Source: Flavobacterium sp. CFS9
Lineage (GTDB): Bacteria > Bacteroidota > Bacteroidia > Flavobacteriales > Flavobacteriaceae
Length of the DNA: 64,000 bases
Direction: 5' to 3'
NCBI RefSeq assembly: GCF_041154745.1
Contig: NZ_AP031573.1
Span: 4,216,001-4,280,000, forward strand
Positions within the stretch are counted from its first letter, which is position 1. Every line of letters begins with the position of its first letter. A program made the position numbers and the translations under genes. A model generated the notes under the pieces. It saw nothing but the letters and a program-made list of their open reading frames with translations, made no database searches and was not told the DNA's origin. Below, piece by piece: positions 49,475 to 58,256 of this stretch.

Positions 49475-50629
49475 ATGAATTTAGAAGAATTATTTCACCA
49501 GCATAAAGAACAAACCATTGAAGGACGTTATCTGACTTTAGATCATATTCAGCCTTTATTAGATCAATTAAATACCAATAATCAGGTAGAGATTATTGGT
49601 AAATCGGTCTTAGGAGAACCCGTTTATAGCTATCAAATTGGGAGCGGTCCAACACGTATTTATCTCTGGTCTCAAATGCACGGAAATGAAAGTACCACCA
49701 CAAAAGCACTATTTGATTTTATAAATGTGTTAAACAGCGGTTCTGAGTTTGCAGAGAAGATGTTAAAAAACTTTACTTTTTGTAGCATCCCAATGCTGAA
49801 TCCTGATGGTGCAAGGCTTTATACACGCGAGAATGCCAATAAAGTAGATTTAAACCGCGATTCGCAAAATCTAACACAACCAGAAAGTAATATTTTAAGA
49901 TCGGTATTCGAGTCTTTTAAACCTCATTTCTGTTTTAACCTGCATGACCAGCGTACTATTTTTGGAGCTGGTGAAACTGGAAAACCGGCAACACTCTCGT
50001 TTTTGGCTCCTTCTTATAATGAGGAAAGAGAAGTCAATGAGAATCGTTTGAAAGCTATTAATGTAATTGCCGGAATCAATGATGTTTTGCAGCAATATAT
50101 TCCCGGACAGGTCGGACGTTTTGATGACTCGTTTAATATCAATTGTATAGGAGATACATTTCAGCATTTGGGAGTCCCGACGATCTTGTTTGAGGCGGGT
50201 CATTTTCCTGGTGATTATGAGCGCGAAATCACGCGAAAGTTTTTATTCTTCTCGCTTGTTTCGAGTTTTCAACTGATTAGCGAAAACGATTTAGTTGATA
50301 ATAGAATTAATGATTATTTGAATATTTCACAAAATAAAGTGGTTTTTTATGATTTTATGTGGAAAAATATCAAAATAAATTATGATGGTATCGAAATTAT
50401 TACGAATTTTGTCGCACAATACAAAGAGGAATTGATTGAAAATAAGATTCATTTCAATGCTTACATAGTTGAAGTAGGCGATTTGGAAAATTATTTTGGA
50501 CATTATGAATACGATGCAAAAGGTGCTGGTTACTCTGATGACTTTGGTAGTTTTCCGAAATTGAATCAAAAAGCAGATTTTTATTTAGATAAAAATGTTA
50601 AATTTGTTAACGGGTTGATAAAAAGTTAG
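49475..50629 (+). CDS. M14-family zinc carboxypeptidase, cytoplasmic
   Basis: A 384-residue metallocarboxypeptidase. The zinc ligands are H69 and E72 (Q-M-H-G-N-E) and H157 (F-N-L-H-D-Q); the substrate-binding N-P-D-G-A-R is at about 109-114, followed by V-D-L-N-R-D. The catalytic Glu is likely E240 in L-F-E-A-G-H. No signal peptide is seen, which is typical of the M14 group that trims peptides or peptidoglycan fragments in the cytoplasm. It has an extra C-terminal domain of about 110 residues. The divergent XRE gene and shared operator sites suggest it is under that repressor. Confidence 0.88.
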   Translation: MNLEELFHQHKEQTIEGRYLTLDHIQPLLDQLNTNNQVEIIGKSVLGEPVYSYQIGSGPTRIYLWSQMHGNESTTTKALFDFINVLNSGSEFAEKMLKNFTFCSIPMLNPDGARLYTRENANKVDLNRDSQNLTQPESNILRSVFESFKPHFCFNLHDQRTIFGAGETGKPATLSFLAPSYNEEREVNENRLKAINVIAGINDVLQQYIPGQVGRFDDSFNINCIGDTFQHLGVPTILFEAGHFPGDYEREITRKFLFFSLVSSFQLISENDLVDNRINDYLNISQNKVVFYDFMWKNIKINYDGIEIITNFVAQYKEELIENKIHFNAYIVEVGDLENYFGHYEYDAKGAGYSDDFGSFPKLNQKADFYLDKNVKFVNGLIKS

Positions 50630-50706
50630 ATTTTTTGTGAATTTGTTGTTTTTTATACATATTTTTATACTTTGTAATAGCAATTAGTAATATTAATTAA
50701 AGAATT

Positions 50707-51186
50707 ATGAGTAAATTTCGTTTAGATGAAGTAGATCACCAGATTTTAGATATGTTAATAGACAATACGAGAGTTCCGTTTACTGACATTGCTAAAAAAC
50801 TATTGATATCTGCTGGTACAGTGCATGTTAGAGTAAAAAAGATGGAGGACGCAGGGATAATTATGGGATCTTCATTAGCCTTAGACTATGATAAGTTAGG
50901 GTATTCATTTATTGCTTATGTGGGTGTGTTCCTTAATAATACGTCTCAAACTAAATTTGTATTAGAGCGAATCAATCAAATTCCGTTCGTAACTGTAGCT
51001 TCTGTAACAACAGGAAAATTCAATATTTTTTGCAAAATTAGAGCAAAAGATACTAAACACGCGAAAGAAGTTATCTTTATGATTGATGATATTGACGGTG
51101 TTTACAGAACAGAAACTATGATTTCATTAGAAGAAAGTATAAACGATAAGAAGCGTTTGATGCATACTATTTTTAAAAATATGTAA
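50707..51186 (+). CDS. Lrp/AsnC-family transcriptional regulator
   Basis: A 159-residue regulator with an N-terminal winged helix-turn-helix (about 5-60: D-E-V-D-H-Q-I-L-D-M-L-I-D-N-T-R-V-P-F-T, G-T-V-H-V-R-V-K-K-M) and a C-terminal ligand-binding RAM domain (about 68-150). Lrp proteins respond to amino acids and form octamers. It lies upstream of PEP carboxylase with a terminator between them, so the two are separately transcribed. Targets are unknown. Confidence 0.93.
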   Translation: MSKFRLDEVDHQILDMLIDNTRVPFTDIAKKLLISAGTVHVRVKKMEDAGIIMGSSLALDYDKLGYSFIAYVGVFLNNTSQTKFVLERINQIPFVTVASVTTGKFNIFCKIRAKDTKHAKEVIFMIDDIDGVYRTETMISLEESINDKKRLMHTIFKNM

Positions 51187-51213
51187 TATTTTCTTGAATG
51201 CTATATCTAAATA

Positions 51214-51245
51214 TAACCTCAAGTTTATTCTTGGGGTTTTTTTAT
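51214..51245 (+). terminator. Terminator of the Lrp gene
   Basis: Stem AACCTCAAG / CTTGGGGTT (one G-U pair) with a T-run, 28 bases after the stop. Confidence 0.85.
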
Positions 51246-51276
51246 GACCAATTAACCAACCAACCACCAATAAATT

Positions 51277-53862
51277 ATGTACACGTTACCAAAAATTGAA
51301 CGTTTCAATCAGGACGTTCTTTCAAAATACCATATTTACAATAGTGTATTTATAACATTGCCTTTTGATTCAATTGATAATACAGGAGTTTTACTTCCTT
51401 TATTTACAGAGACTTGTGAGACAGGATTTAAAAAGCAGGAAACTCCTAAAGAGATTGTGAACTTCTTCTCTAACAAATTCCTGAATGATGCTTCAGAAAA
51501 AGATAAAATCGATTTAATGTTTCGATTTATTCAGTATATCGAACGTCAGATTGTATTGTTTGATGCAATTGAAGATGCCGCTTTTCCGGAAGTTAATAAT
51601 ATGGAAGGACGTGGTTCGCTGCGTGACATTAAAGAAAAATCAGATGCCAAGGAGAAGAACGAGGAGTTGATTGAGTTTTTAGAGAACTTTAATGTCAGAA
51701 CAGTTTTAACAGCGCATCCAACGCAGTTTTATCCAGGGCCTGTTTTGGGGATTATTAATGACTTGAAAGACGCTATTCGTTCAAATGATTTGCTGAAAAT
51801 CAAGCAATTGCTGGCGCAGCTTGGAAAAACACCTTTTATTCAGAACGAAAAGCCAAATCCTTATGATGAAGCGGTGAGTTTGATCTGGTATTTAGAAAAT
51901 GTCTTTTACGCTACTTCAGGAGAAATTGTTCATTATTTGCAAAAAAATATCCTTCAGGGAAGTTCTATTCAAAACCAATTGATAAAATTAGGTTTCTGGC
52001 CGGGAGGTGATCGTGACGGAAATCCTTTTGTTACGACCGATATTACTTTAAAAGTAGCAGAGCGTTTGCGTACCTCAATCCTGAAGTGTTATTATATAGA
52101 AATGAGAAGTTTAAAAAGAAAGTTAACCTTCTCAGGAGTAGATACTTTGGTTTCTGAACTTGAACATAAGCTTTACCGTTCTGTTTTCTATTCCAAAGGA
52201 GAGATTTATATCACTTTGGAAGAATTATTGACGCAATTAAATAAAATCAGAACCATTATTATTGAGAAGCACCAGTCACTTTATTTAGATGAACTGGAAG
52301 CTTTTTTAGTGAAAATTAATCTGTTTGGTTTTCATTTTGCTACGTTAGATATTCGTCAGAACAGTAAAATTCACAATGCTGTATTTAAAGATGTAGTGGA
52401 TTATTATCTGAATTCGGGCTCAGAGATATTTCCGAAAAACTACTTTGATTTGTCTGAAGAGGAGAAATTAGGGGTTTTGTCGAAAGTAAAAGGAGATTTG
52501 AATCCTGCTGATTTTGATAATGAAATTACGAGATCTACTTTAGAATCTGTTCAGACCATTAAAACGATACAGCAGGCAAATGGTGAATCCGGGGCCAATC
52601 GTTACATTATCAGTAATAACGAAAGCGCTTTGAATGTTATGGAAACTTTTGCGATGATTCGTCTGAACAATTGGGAGAATCCGACTGTAGATATTATTCC
52701 GCTTTTTGAATCTGTTGATGATTTGCAAAATGCACATCAGATTATGGAGCAATTGTATACGAATTTAGAGTATTCTAAACACTTGGAAGCCAGAGGAAAC
52801 AAACAAACTATTATGTTAGGTTTCTCTGATGGAACCAAAGATGGCGGGTATTTAATGGCGAACTGGAGTATTTATCAGGCTAAAATTTCATTGACAGAAA
52901 TTTCTAGGAAATACGGTATACAGGCAATATTCTTTGACGGTCGTGGTGGACCACCTGCCCGTGGTGGTGGGAAAACACATAAATTCTACGCCTCTTTAGG
53001 GCCGAAAATCGAGAACAACGAAATTCAAATTACGATTCAGGGACAAACCATTAGTTCAAATTTTGGAACTTTGGATTCCTGTCGTTATAATATTGAGAAC
53101 TTATTAAGTGCCGGAGTTACCAATCAGGTTTTTAGTAAAGAGAAAAATGAGTTAAGTGTTGAGGAAACCAAAATTTTGACACAATTGGCTGATTTAGGAT
53201 ATGAAAAATATCTGAGTTTCAAGAATCATCCTAAGTTTATCCCGTATTTGGAAAAGATGAGTACGCTAAAATATTACTCAAAAACCAACATCGGAAGCCG
53301 ACCATCTAAAAGAAGTAAATCAGAATCACTTGATTTTGCTGATTTGAGAGCGATTCCTTTTGTGGGATCCTGGAGTCAGCTGAAGCAAAATGTACCTGGA
53401 TTTTTTGGAGTTGGTTCAGCTTTGAAGTATTTTGAAGAAAGTGGACAGTGGGACAAAGTTCAAAATCTGTATCACGATTCCTTATTTTTCAAAACATTGT
53501 TGGAGAATAGTATGATGTCATTGGCGAAATCATTTTTACCATTAACGGCTTACATGAAAAAGGATCCAGAATTTGGTGAATTCTGGCAAATTATTTATGA
53601 TGAGTTTTCAGAAACCAAACGTCTTTTATTGAAAATTGCAGGGCATAAAACGCTAATGGAAAATTACCCTGATGGTATAGCGTCGATTCAAATACGAGAA
53701 CGTATTGTGTTGCCGCTGTTGACTATACAGCAATATGCTTTGCTAAGAATTAACGAGTTGAATAAGGAAAGTGTGGTAGATGAAGACTTGGTTAAAGTGT
53801 ATGAAAAAATCGTAACAAGGTCACTTTTCGGAAATACAAATGCAAGTAGAAACTCAGCTTAA
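51277..53862 (+). CDS. ppc: Phosphoenolpyruvate carboxylase, Bacteroidota form
   Basis: An 861-residue cytoplasmic enzyme that adds bicarbonate to phosphoenolpyruvate to form oxaloacetate. Motifs are in order: V-L-T-A-H-P-T-Q-F near residue 145 (Gln in place of the usual Glu), F-W-P-G-G-D-R-D-G-N-P-F near 245, F-F-D-G-R-G-G-P-P-A-R-G-G-G near 550, and S-R-P-S-K-R near 677. The C-terminus ends R-N-S-A where most family members end R-N-T-G. The protein is somewhat shorter than the E. coli enzyme (883). These differences look like features of a diverged clade. The gene is followed 12 bases on by a DinB-like gene, so both may be co-transcribed. Confidence 0.93.
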   Translation: MYTLPKIERFNQDVLSKYHIYNSVFITLPFDSIDNTGVLLPLFTETCETGFKKQETPKEIVNFFSNKFLNDASEKDKIDLMFRFIQYIERQIVLFDAIEDAAFPEVNNMEGRGSLRDIKEKSDAKEKNEELIEFLENFNVRTVLTAHPTQFYPGPVLGIINDLKDAIRSNDLLKIKQLLAQLGKTPFIQNEKPNPYDEAVSLIWYLENVFYATSGEIVHYLQKNILQGSSIQNQLIKLGFWPGGDRDGNPFVTTDITLKVAERLRTSILKCYYIEMRSLKRKLTFSGVDTLVSELEHKLYRSVFYSKGEIYITLEELLTQLNKIRTIIIEKHQSLYLDELEAFLVKINLFGFHFATLDIRQNSKIHNAVFKDVVDYYLNSGSEIFPKNYFDLSEEEKLGVLSKVKGDLNPADFDNEITRSTLESVQTIKTIQQANGESGANRYIISNNESALNVMETFAMIRLNNWENPTVDIIPLFESVDDLQNAHQIMEQLYTNLEYSKHLEARGNKQTIMLGFSDGTKDGGYLMANWSIYQAKISLTEISRKYGIQAIFFDGRGGPPARGGGKTHKFYASLGPKIENNEIQITIQGQTISSNFGTLDSCRYNIENLLSAGVTNQVFSKEKNELSVEETKILTQLADLGYEKYLSFKNHPKFIPYLEKMSTLKYYSKTNIGSRPSKRSKSESLDFADLRAIPFVGSWSQLKQNVPGFFGVGSALKYFEESGQWDKVQNLYHDSLFFKTLLENSMMSLAKSFLPLTAYMKKDPEFGEFWQIIYDEFSETKRLLLKIAGHKTLMENYPDGIASIQIRERIVLPLLTIQQYALLRINELNKESVVDEDLVKVYEKIVTRSLFGNTNASRNSA

Positions 53863-53874
53863 AAATTATAAAAA

Positions 53875-54390
53875 ATGAACACAGCCTTATTAACGCAAAA
53901 TGAATATTCTGGCGGATTTGCCAATTACATCAAAGAAGCCGGTGATGTGAATTTATTTGAAGAACTCGAAATTTCATTGCACGAGTTTATCAAATTTGTG
54001 CAAAATATTCCGATGGATAAATTTGATTATCGCTACGCGGAAGGAAAATGGACGATAAAAGACATTATTCAGCACATTATAGATTGTGAGAGAATTTTTG
54101 CTTACCGTGCTTTGCGATTCTCACGAAATGATCAAACGGCTTTGCCAAGTTTTGAAGAGAATGACTATGCGATCAGTACAGATTCAAATAGCAGAAGTAT
54201 TCAAAGTTTGCTTACGGAGTTATCAGCTTTGCGACATTCTAATTTGTTGTTTTTTAAGAGTTTGTCGGAAGAGCAACTTAAGAGAATTGGTACGGCTTCT
54301 AATCTTCAGATTTCTGTGCGTGCGTTGGGATTCGTAATAATCGGACATCAAAAACATCATCAGAAAGTTTTTGAAGAACGTTATTTGTAA
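53875..54390 (+). CDS. DinB-family protein
   Basis: A 171-residue four-helix protein of the DinB superfamily. The metal-binding His residues are in I-I-Q-H-I-I-D-C-E-R-I-F (about residues 65-76) and G-H-Q-K-H-H-Q near 160. Related proteins are thiol transferases that use mycothiol or bacillithiol. Since a YpdA-like reductase is encoded at 40148, a bacillithiol-S-transferase role is plausible but unproven. It follows ppc by 12 bases. Confidence 0.87.
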   Translation: MNTALLTQNEYSGGFANYIKEAGDVNLFEELEISLHEFIKFVQNIPMDKFDYRYAEGKWTIKDIIQHIIDCERIFAYRALRFSRNDQTALPSFEENDYAISTDSNSRSIQSLLTELSALRHSNLLFFKSLSEEQLKRIGTASNLQISVRALGFVIIGHQKHHQKVFEERYL

Positions 54391-54405
54391 ATTTCTTTCT
54401 GATAG

Positions 54406-54443
54406 AAAAAATCCTGTAGAGTTTAACTTTACAGGATTTTTTT
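54406..54443 (+). terminator. Terminator of the ppc-dinB-like unit
   Basis: Stem AAAATCCTGTA / TACAGGATTTT with a T-run, 16 bases after the stop. Confidence 0.88.
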
Positions 54444-54524
54444 ATTATATCTTTTAGTAATAAAGTGTGGAGAATTTTTACCGCGACGACCCTTCGGTCG
54501 AAATGACAAAAAAAGAAAGTATTA

Positions 54525-56633
54525 TTATTTATTTTTCTCAACAATTGCAAGGCCTAAACGAATTTTGTCATAACTCATTTTCTCCTCGAAATAATCAAAG
54601 TAGGGTTTTAGGGCAGAAGGATACTCCAGTTCGATTTGAGCTTTGTGTAATTGTTTGACTTCTTCATTTGTGACAAAAGAACTTAAATCTATTTCCTCGC
54701 CATCAAGATAAAGCTTGGCTAAGTGCGATATAATTGTCGTATATCCTAAATTTCTTTTTCCTGCAATTTCTGTGACAGTTTCGCCATTTCTAAAAAGTTC
54801 TAAAGTAGTCTTATAAGTGTTGTTTTCTTTTTTAACTTTTGTATTTGCCTTTTTTGCTTTTTGAAATTCAATAATAGCCTTTATAAATTCTGAACCATAT
54901 CTTTCAAGTTTTGCATTTCCGACACCGTCAATTGCAAGAAACTCTTCATCACTCATAGGTCGTAAGGTTTCCATTTGTCTCAAAGCGGCATCACTGAAAA
55001 TTACATAAGCCGGAACTTCTTCTTCCTGAGCAATTTCATAGCGTAGTTTTCGAAGAGTTTCAAAAAGAGAATTTTTAGCCGTTTTTGTATTAGCCTCTTT
55101 TGCTTCGTTTTTATCGATTACTTTTTTAACGACCGTATTTAGTTTTACTTTTTCTCCTTCAAACAAAACTTTTTTGGCAAAAGAAGTCAGTAGAATTTTA
55201 TTGTGCTGATGAAAGGCAATTTCGAGATATCCCAAATTGATCAGCTGAATTAGGTATTGATTCCAATCGTACCAGGAAATGTCGGAGCCAATTCCGTACG
55301 TTTTAAGACTTTGATAATTTTTTTCGTAGATATACGCGTTTCTCGAGCCTCTTAAAAAATCAACAATTACAGCTAATGGCTCAGATTCTTTTAAACGAGC
55401 AATCGCAGACAGGGCCTTTTGAGCCAAAATAGTTCCATCAAAAAAAGTTGGTGGATTTTTGCAGATGTCGCAGTTACCACAGTTTTCTTTTACCAGTTCG
55501 CCAAAATACGAAAGCAGAATTTTTCGGCGGCAACTTAAAGCATCCGCGTATTGTTTCATTCTTTCTAATTTTGCCAATTGCACATCGGAGTTTAATCCTT
55601 CGGAGGCAAATTTTTGCAATTGGATTACATCGGCGTAACTTTCGAACATTACAGTTTCGGCAGGTAAACCATCCCGACCTGCACGTCCGATTTCCTGATA
55701 ATAGCCTTCAATGTTTTTAGGTAAATTGTAATGTATGACCCATCTCACATTGGATTTGTCGATTCCCATACCAAATGCAATCGTGGCACAAACCACCTGA
55801 CAATCATCGTTTATAAAATCATCCTGAGTTTTGGCTCTGATTTTATTGTCAAGTCCGGCATGATAGGCTTTTGCGGTGATTCCGTTTTTCTTTAATTTAT
55901 CGGTCAGTTCTTCGGTTGTTTTTCTGCTTAAGCAATAAACAATTCCGGATTCATTGGGTTTCTTTTCAATAAAATCAACAATTTGTTTTATTCGGTCTAA
56001 GGCCGGGCGTACTTCAAGACTTAAGTTTTTTCTGTCGAATGAGGCTACGAACGTTTTTGGATTTCTCAGTTTGAGTTGTTTTATAATATCAGTTCGCGTT
56101 GCTTTATCGGCTGTAGCGGTTAAAGCAAGAACCGGAGTAGAAGGGAATCGGCTCTTTAAATATCCTAAATTGGTATAAGCCGGACGAAAGTCGTGTCCCC
56201 ATGAAGAAATACAATGCGCTTCATCAATTGCTATTAAGCTGATTGTTAATTCATTGAAAACAACGTCCAGATAAGATAAACTCTCCGGCGCAATGTAGAC
56301 AAGCTTAAAAGTGTTCGATTTTAAATTGTCTATGTAAAATTGCTGTTCCTGACTGGATTGACTACTGTTGATGTAGCAGGCATTGATACCATTTGTTTTT
56401 AGACTATCGACCTGATCTTTCATCAAAGCAATCAGAGGGGAAATCACAATTGTGATTCCGGGTAATACTAAAGCGGGTAGTTGAAAACAGATTGACTTTC
56501 CTCCGCCGGTTGGCATAATGGCTAAAGTGTCCTGACCGGAAAGCACAGTAGTAATGATTGTTTCCTGATTAGGTCTGAATTTTTCAAATCCGAAATTTTC
56601 TTTTAGTTTGGCATGTAGAATTTCTGAAGTCAT
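54525..56633 (-). CDS. recQ: RecQ-family ATP-dependent DNA helicase
   Basis: A 702-residue 3'-5' DNA helicase for recombination and repair. The Walker A motif P-T-G-G-G-K-S is at residues 41-47, D-E-A-H at 137-140, and motif VI I-G-R-A-G-R-D-G follows. The RQC zinc cluster is C-R-R-K ... C-G-N-C-D-I-C (about 370-395). An HRDC domain lies at about 525-595 (F-L-A-I-D-G-V-G-N-A-K-L). The final 90 residues contain a winged HTH (T-L-E-L-F-R-N-G-E-T-V-T-E-I-A) that E. coli RecQ (609 residues) lacks; it is found in several Bacteroidota and Firmicutes RecQ proteins. Confidence 0.95.
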   Translation of the reverse strand: MTSEILHAKLKENFGFEKFRPNQETIITTVLSGQDTLAIMPTGGGKSICFQLPALVLPGITIVISPLIALMKDQVDSLKTNGINACYINSSQSSQEQQFYIDNLKSNTFKLVYIAPESLSYLDVVFNELTISLIAIDEAHCISSWGHDFRPAYTNLGYLKSRFPSTPVLALTATADKATRTDIIKQLKLRNPKTFVASFDRKNLSLEVRPALDRIKQIVDFIEKKPNESGIVYCLSRKTTEELTDKLKKNGITAKAYHAGLDNKIRAKTQDDFINDDCQVVCATIAFGMGIDKSNVRWVIHYNLPKNIEGYYQEIGRAGRDGLPAETVMFESYADVIQLQKFASEGLNSDVQLAKLERMKQYADALSCRRKILLSYFGELVKENCGNCDICKNPPTFFDGTILAQKALSAIARLKESEPLAVIVDFLRGSRNAYIYEKNYQSLKTYGIGSDISWYDWNQYLIQLINLGYLEIAFHQHNKILLTSFAKKVLFEGEKVKLNTVVKKVIDKNEAKEANTKTAKNSLFETLRKLRYEIAQEEEVPAYVIFSDAALRQMETLRPMSDEEFLAIDGVGNAKLERYGSEFIKAIIEFQKAKKANTKVKKENNTYKTTLELFRNGETVTEIAGKRNLGYTTIISHLAKLYLDGEEIDLSSFVTNEEVKQLHKAQIELEYPSALKPYFDYFEEKMSYDKIRLGLAIVEKNK

Positions 56634-56715
56634 GGCGTTGATTAATTACAAGGAAAAGTAAAAAGCAAATGTATAGTATTTTTCTTATTTTTTAATAATC
56701 GATTTCTGAGGTCAT

Positions 56716-56745
56716 AAAAAAAGGAACTCCAAATAGAGTTCCTTT
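56716..56745 (-). terminator. Terminator of the polyamine gene group
   Basis: Stem AAAGGAACTC / GAGTTCCTTT with a T-run on the minus strand, 22 bases past the stop of the Asp-rich protein gene. Confidence 0.88.
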
Positions 56746-56767
56746 AAATTATCTTGAAAAAGATTGC

Positions 56768-57172
56768 TTAATCTTCGTCTTCATCATCTTCATCGTCAGC
56801 GATATCATCTTTGTCTTCGTCGTCATCGTCGTCATCTCCATTGTCAACATCTGGTTTGTCCTGATTGTCATCATCGTCGTCGTCGTCAATATCGTCATCA
56901 AGATCAAGACCTTTTACAGGTTCGATTGTATCTACGTCTACGTCGATATCATCGTCTTCATCATAATTTTCGATTCTGTCAGCAAGCTTAGTACTAATTT
57001 TTACCAAATAAATAGTGTCTTCGGTACGAACTTCAACAGCTTCAACTAATTCATTTTTAGCATTTCTAAAACGGATTACATCCGAATCATCATAACCATC
57101 AGGAAATTTTTCAACCAAAAGGTTTAAAATTTCGTTGGTAAGTTTAGCGTAGTCTACTATAACTCTTTTCAT
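56768..57172 (-). CDS. Asp-rich acidic protein linked to a deoxyhypusine-synthase-like gene
   Basis: A 134-residue cytoplasmic protein. Residues 1-70 look like a small folded alpha/beta domain (V-D-Y-A-K-L-T-N-E-I-L-N-L-L-V-E-K-F-P-D-G-Y). Residues 71-134 are almost wholly Asp with a few Glu, Lys and hydrophobics. The family is common in Bacteroidota and is sometimes mislabelled DNA primase, with no basis in motif. The gene starts 7 bases after the deoxyhypusine-synthase-like stop, so they are co-transcribed; the acidic tail could attract polyamines or basic proteins, which is inference. The GAT/GAC repeats make a simple-sequence tract at 56768-56960. Confidence 0.75.
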   Translation of the reverse strand: MKRVIVDYAKLTNEILNLLVEKFPDGYDDSDVIRFRNAKNELVEAVEVRTEDTIYLVKISTKLADRIENYDEDDDIDVDVDTIEPVKGLDLDDDIDDDDDDDNQDKPDVDNGDDDDDDEDKDDIADDEDDEDED

Positions 57173-57179
57173 ATATATC

Positions 57180-58148
57180 TTATAGATCTAATAAATAAGC
57201 AAAAATTAATGGAGCCACAATTGTAGCATCCGACTCTATGATAAATTTAGGGGTTTTGATGTCTAATTTACCCCATGTAATTTTCTCGTTCGGAACTGCT
57301 CCCGAGTACGAACCATAACTGGTTGTTGAATCTGAGATTTGGCAGAAATAACTCCAGAAAGGAACATCGTGCATTTCCATATCCTGATACAACATTGGTA
57401 CTACGCAGATAGGGAAATCTCCTGCGATACCACCACCAATTTGGAAGAATCCAATTCCGTTAGCACTGTTTTTTGGATACCAGTCCGCAAGGAAAGTCAT
57501 GTACTCAATTCCGGATTTCATGGTAGAGGCTTTTAAATCACCTTTGATTACATAGGAAGCAAAGATATTTCCCATTGTACTGTCTTCCCAGCCCGGAACT
57601 ATGATAGGTAAGTTTTTCTCAGCAGCGGCATACATCCAGCTGTCTTTTAAATCAATTTCGTAGTATTCTTCTAAAACACCTGATAACAGCATTTTATACA
57701 TGAATTCATGTGGAAAATAACGTTCTCCTTTATCATCAGCCTCTTTCCAGATTTTATAGATATGTTTTTGTAAACGACGGAATGCTTCATGCTCAGGAAT
57801 ACAAGTATCAGTAACACGGTTTAATCCTCTTTCCAATAAAGCCCATTCGTCTTCCGGTGTTAAATCACGATAGTTTGGCACTCTTTCGTAGTGAGAGTGT
57901 GCTACTAAATTCATGATGTCTTCTTCTAGATTGGCTCCAGTACAAGAAATAATTTGTACTTTATCTTGTCTAATAACTTCGGCAAAAATTTTACCAATTT
58001 CTGCTGTACTCATAGCGCCAGCCATACTTACCATCATTTTAGCTCCATTAGCCAATTGTTGTTCGTATGCTTTTGCAGCATCTACTAAAGCGGCAGAGTT
58101 GAAGTGTAAATAATGTTTTTCAATAAACTGACTGATTGGTCCTTTCAT
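57180..58148 (-). CDS. Deoxyhypusine-synthase-like protein
   Basis: A 322-residue cytoplasmic protein of the deoxyhypusine synthase family. The NAD-dependent catalytic Lys matches K294 in P-N-E-K-I-T-W-G-K-L, corresponding to S-W-G-K in eukaryotic enzymes. Bacteria lack eIF5A, so bacterial members act on free polyamines, for example as homospermidine synthases, or have another amine transfer role. It follows the arginine decarboxylase gene by 108 bases on the same strand, which supports a polyamine pathway. The product cannot be told from sequence. Confidence 0.88.
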   Translation of the reverse strand: MKGPISQFIEKHYLHFNSAALVDAAKAYEQQLANGAKMMVSMAGAMSTAEIGKIFAEVIRQDKVQIISCTGANLEEDIMNLVAHSHYERVPNYRDLTPEDEWALLERGLNRVTDTCIPEHEAFRRLQKHIYKIWKEADDKGERYFPHEFMYKMLLSGVLEEYYEIDLKDSWMYAAAEKNLPIIVPGWEDSTMGNIFASYVIKGDLKASTMKSGIEYMTFLADWYPKNSANGIGFFQIGGGIAGDFPICVVPMLYQDMEMHDVPFWSYFCQISDSTTSYGSYSGAVPNEKITWGKLDIKTPKFIIESDATIVAPLIFAYLLDL

Positions 58149-58256
58149 TTGTTCTTGTTTTTTTATTTTTTTTTTGAATTAAAAGTTTAACCTTTTAGTT
58201 TATACTGCAAATTAATAATTTTATATTTATTAACATTTATTTAGCAGTATTTTTTT

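Noticed and set aside
54299..54658. Overlapping small ORFs on both strands near 54.3-54.66 kb
   Set aside because: They cross the dinB terminator, a repeat-like segment (GACGACCCTTCGGTCGAAAT at about 54484-54503) and the end of recQ; none has gene-like composition.
56764..56991. Plus-strand His/Arg-rich ORF of 75 codons
   Set aside because: Antisense of the Asp-rich tail at 56768-57172, made by low-complexity codons.
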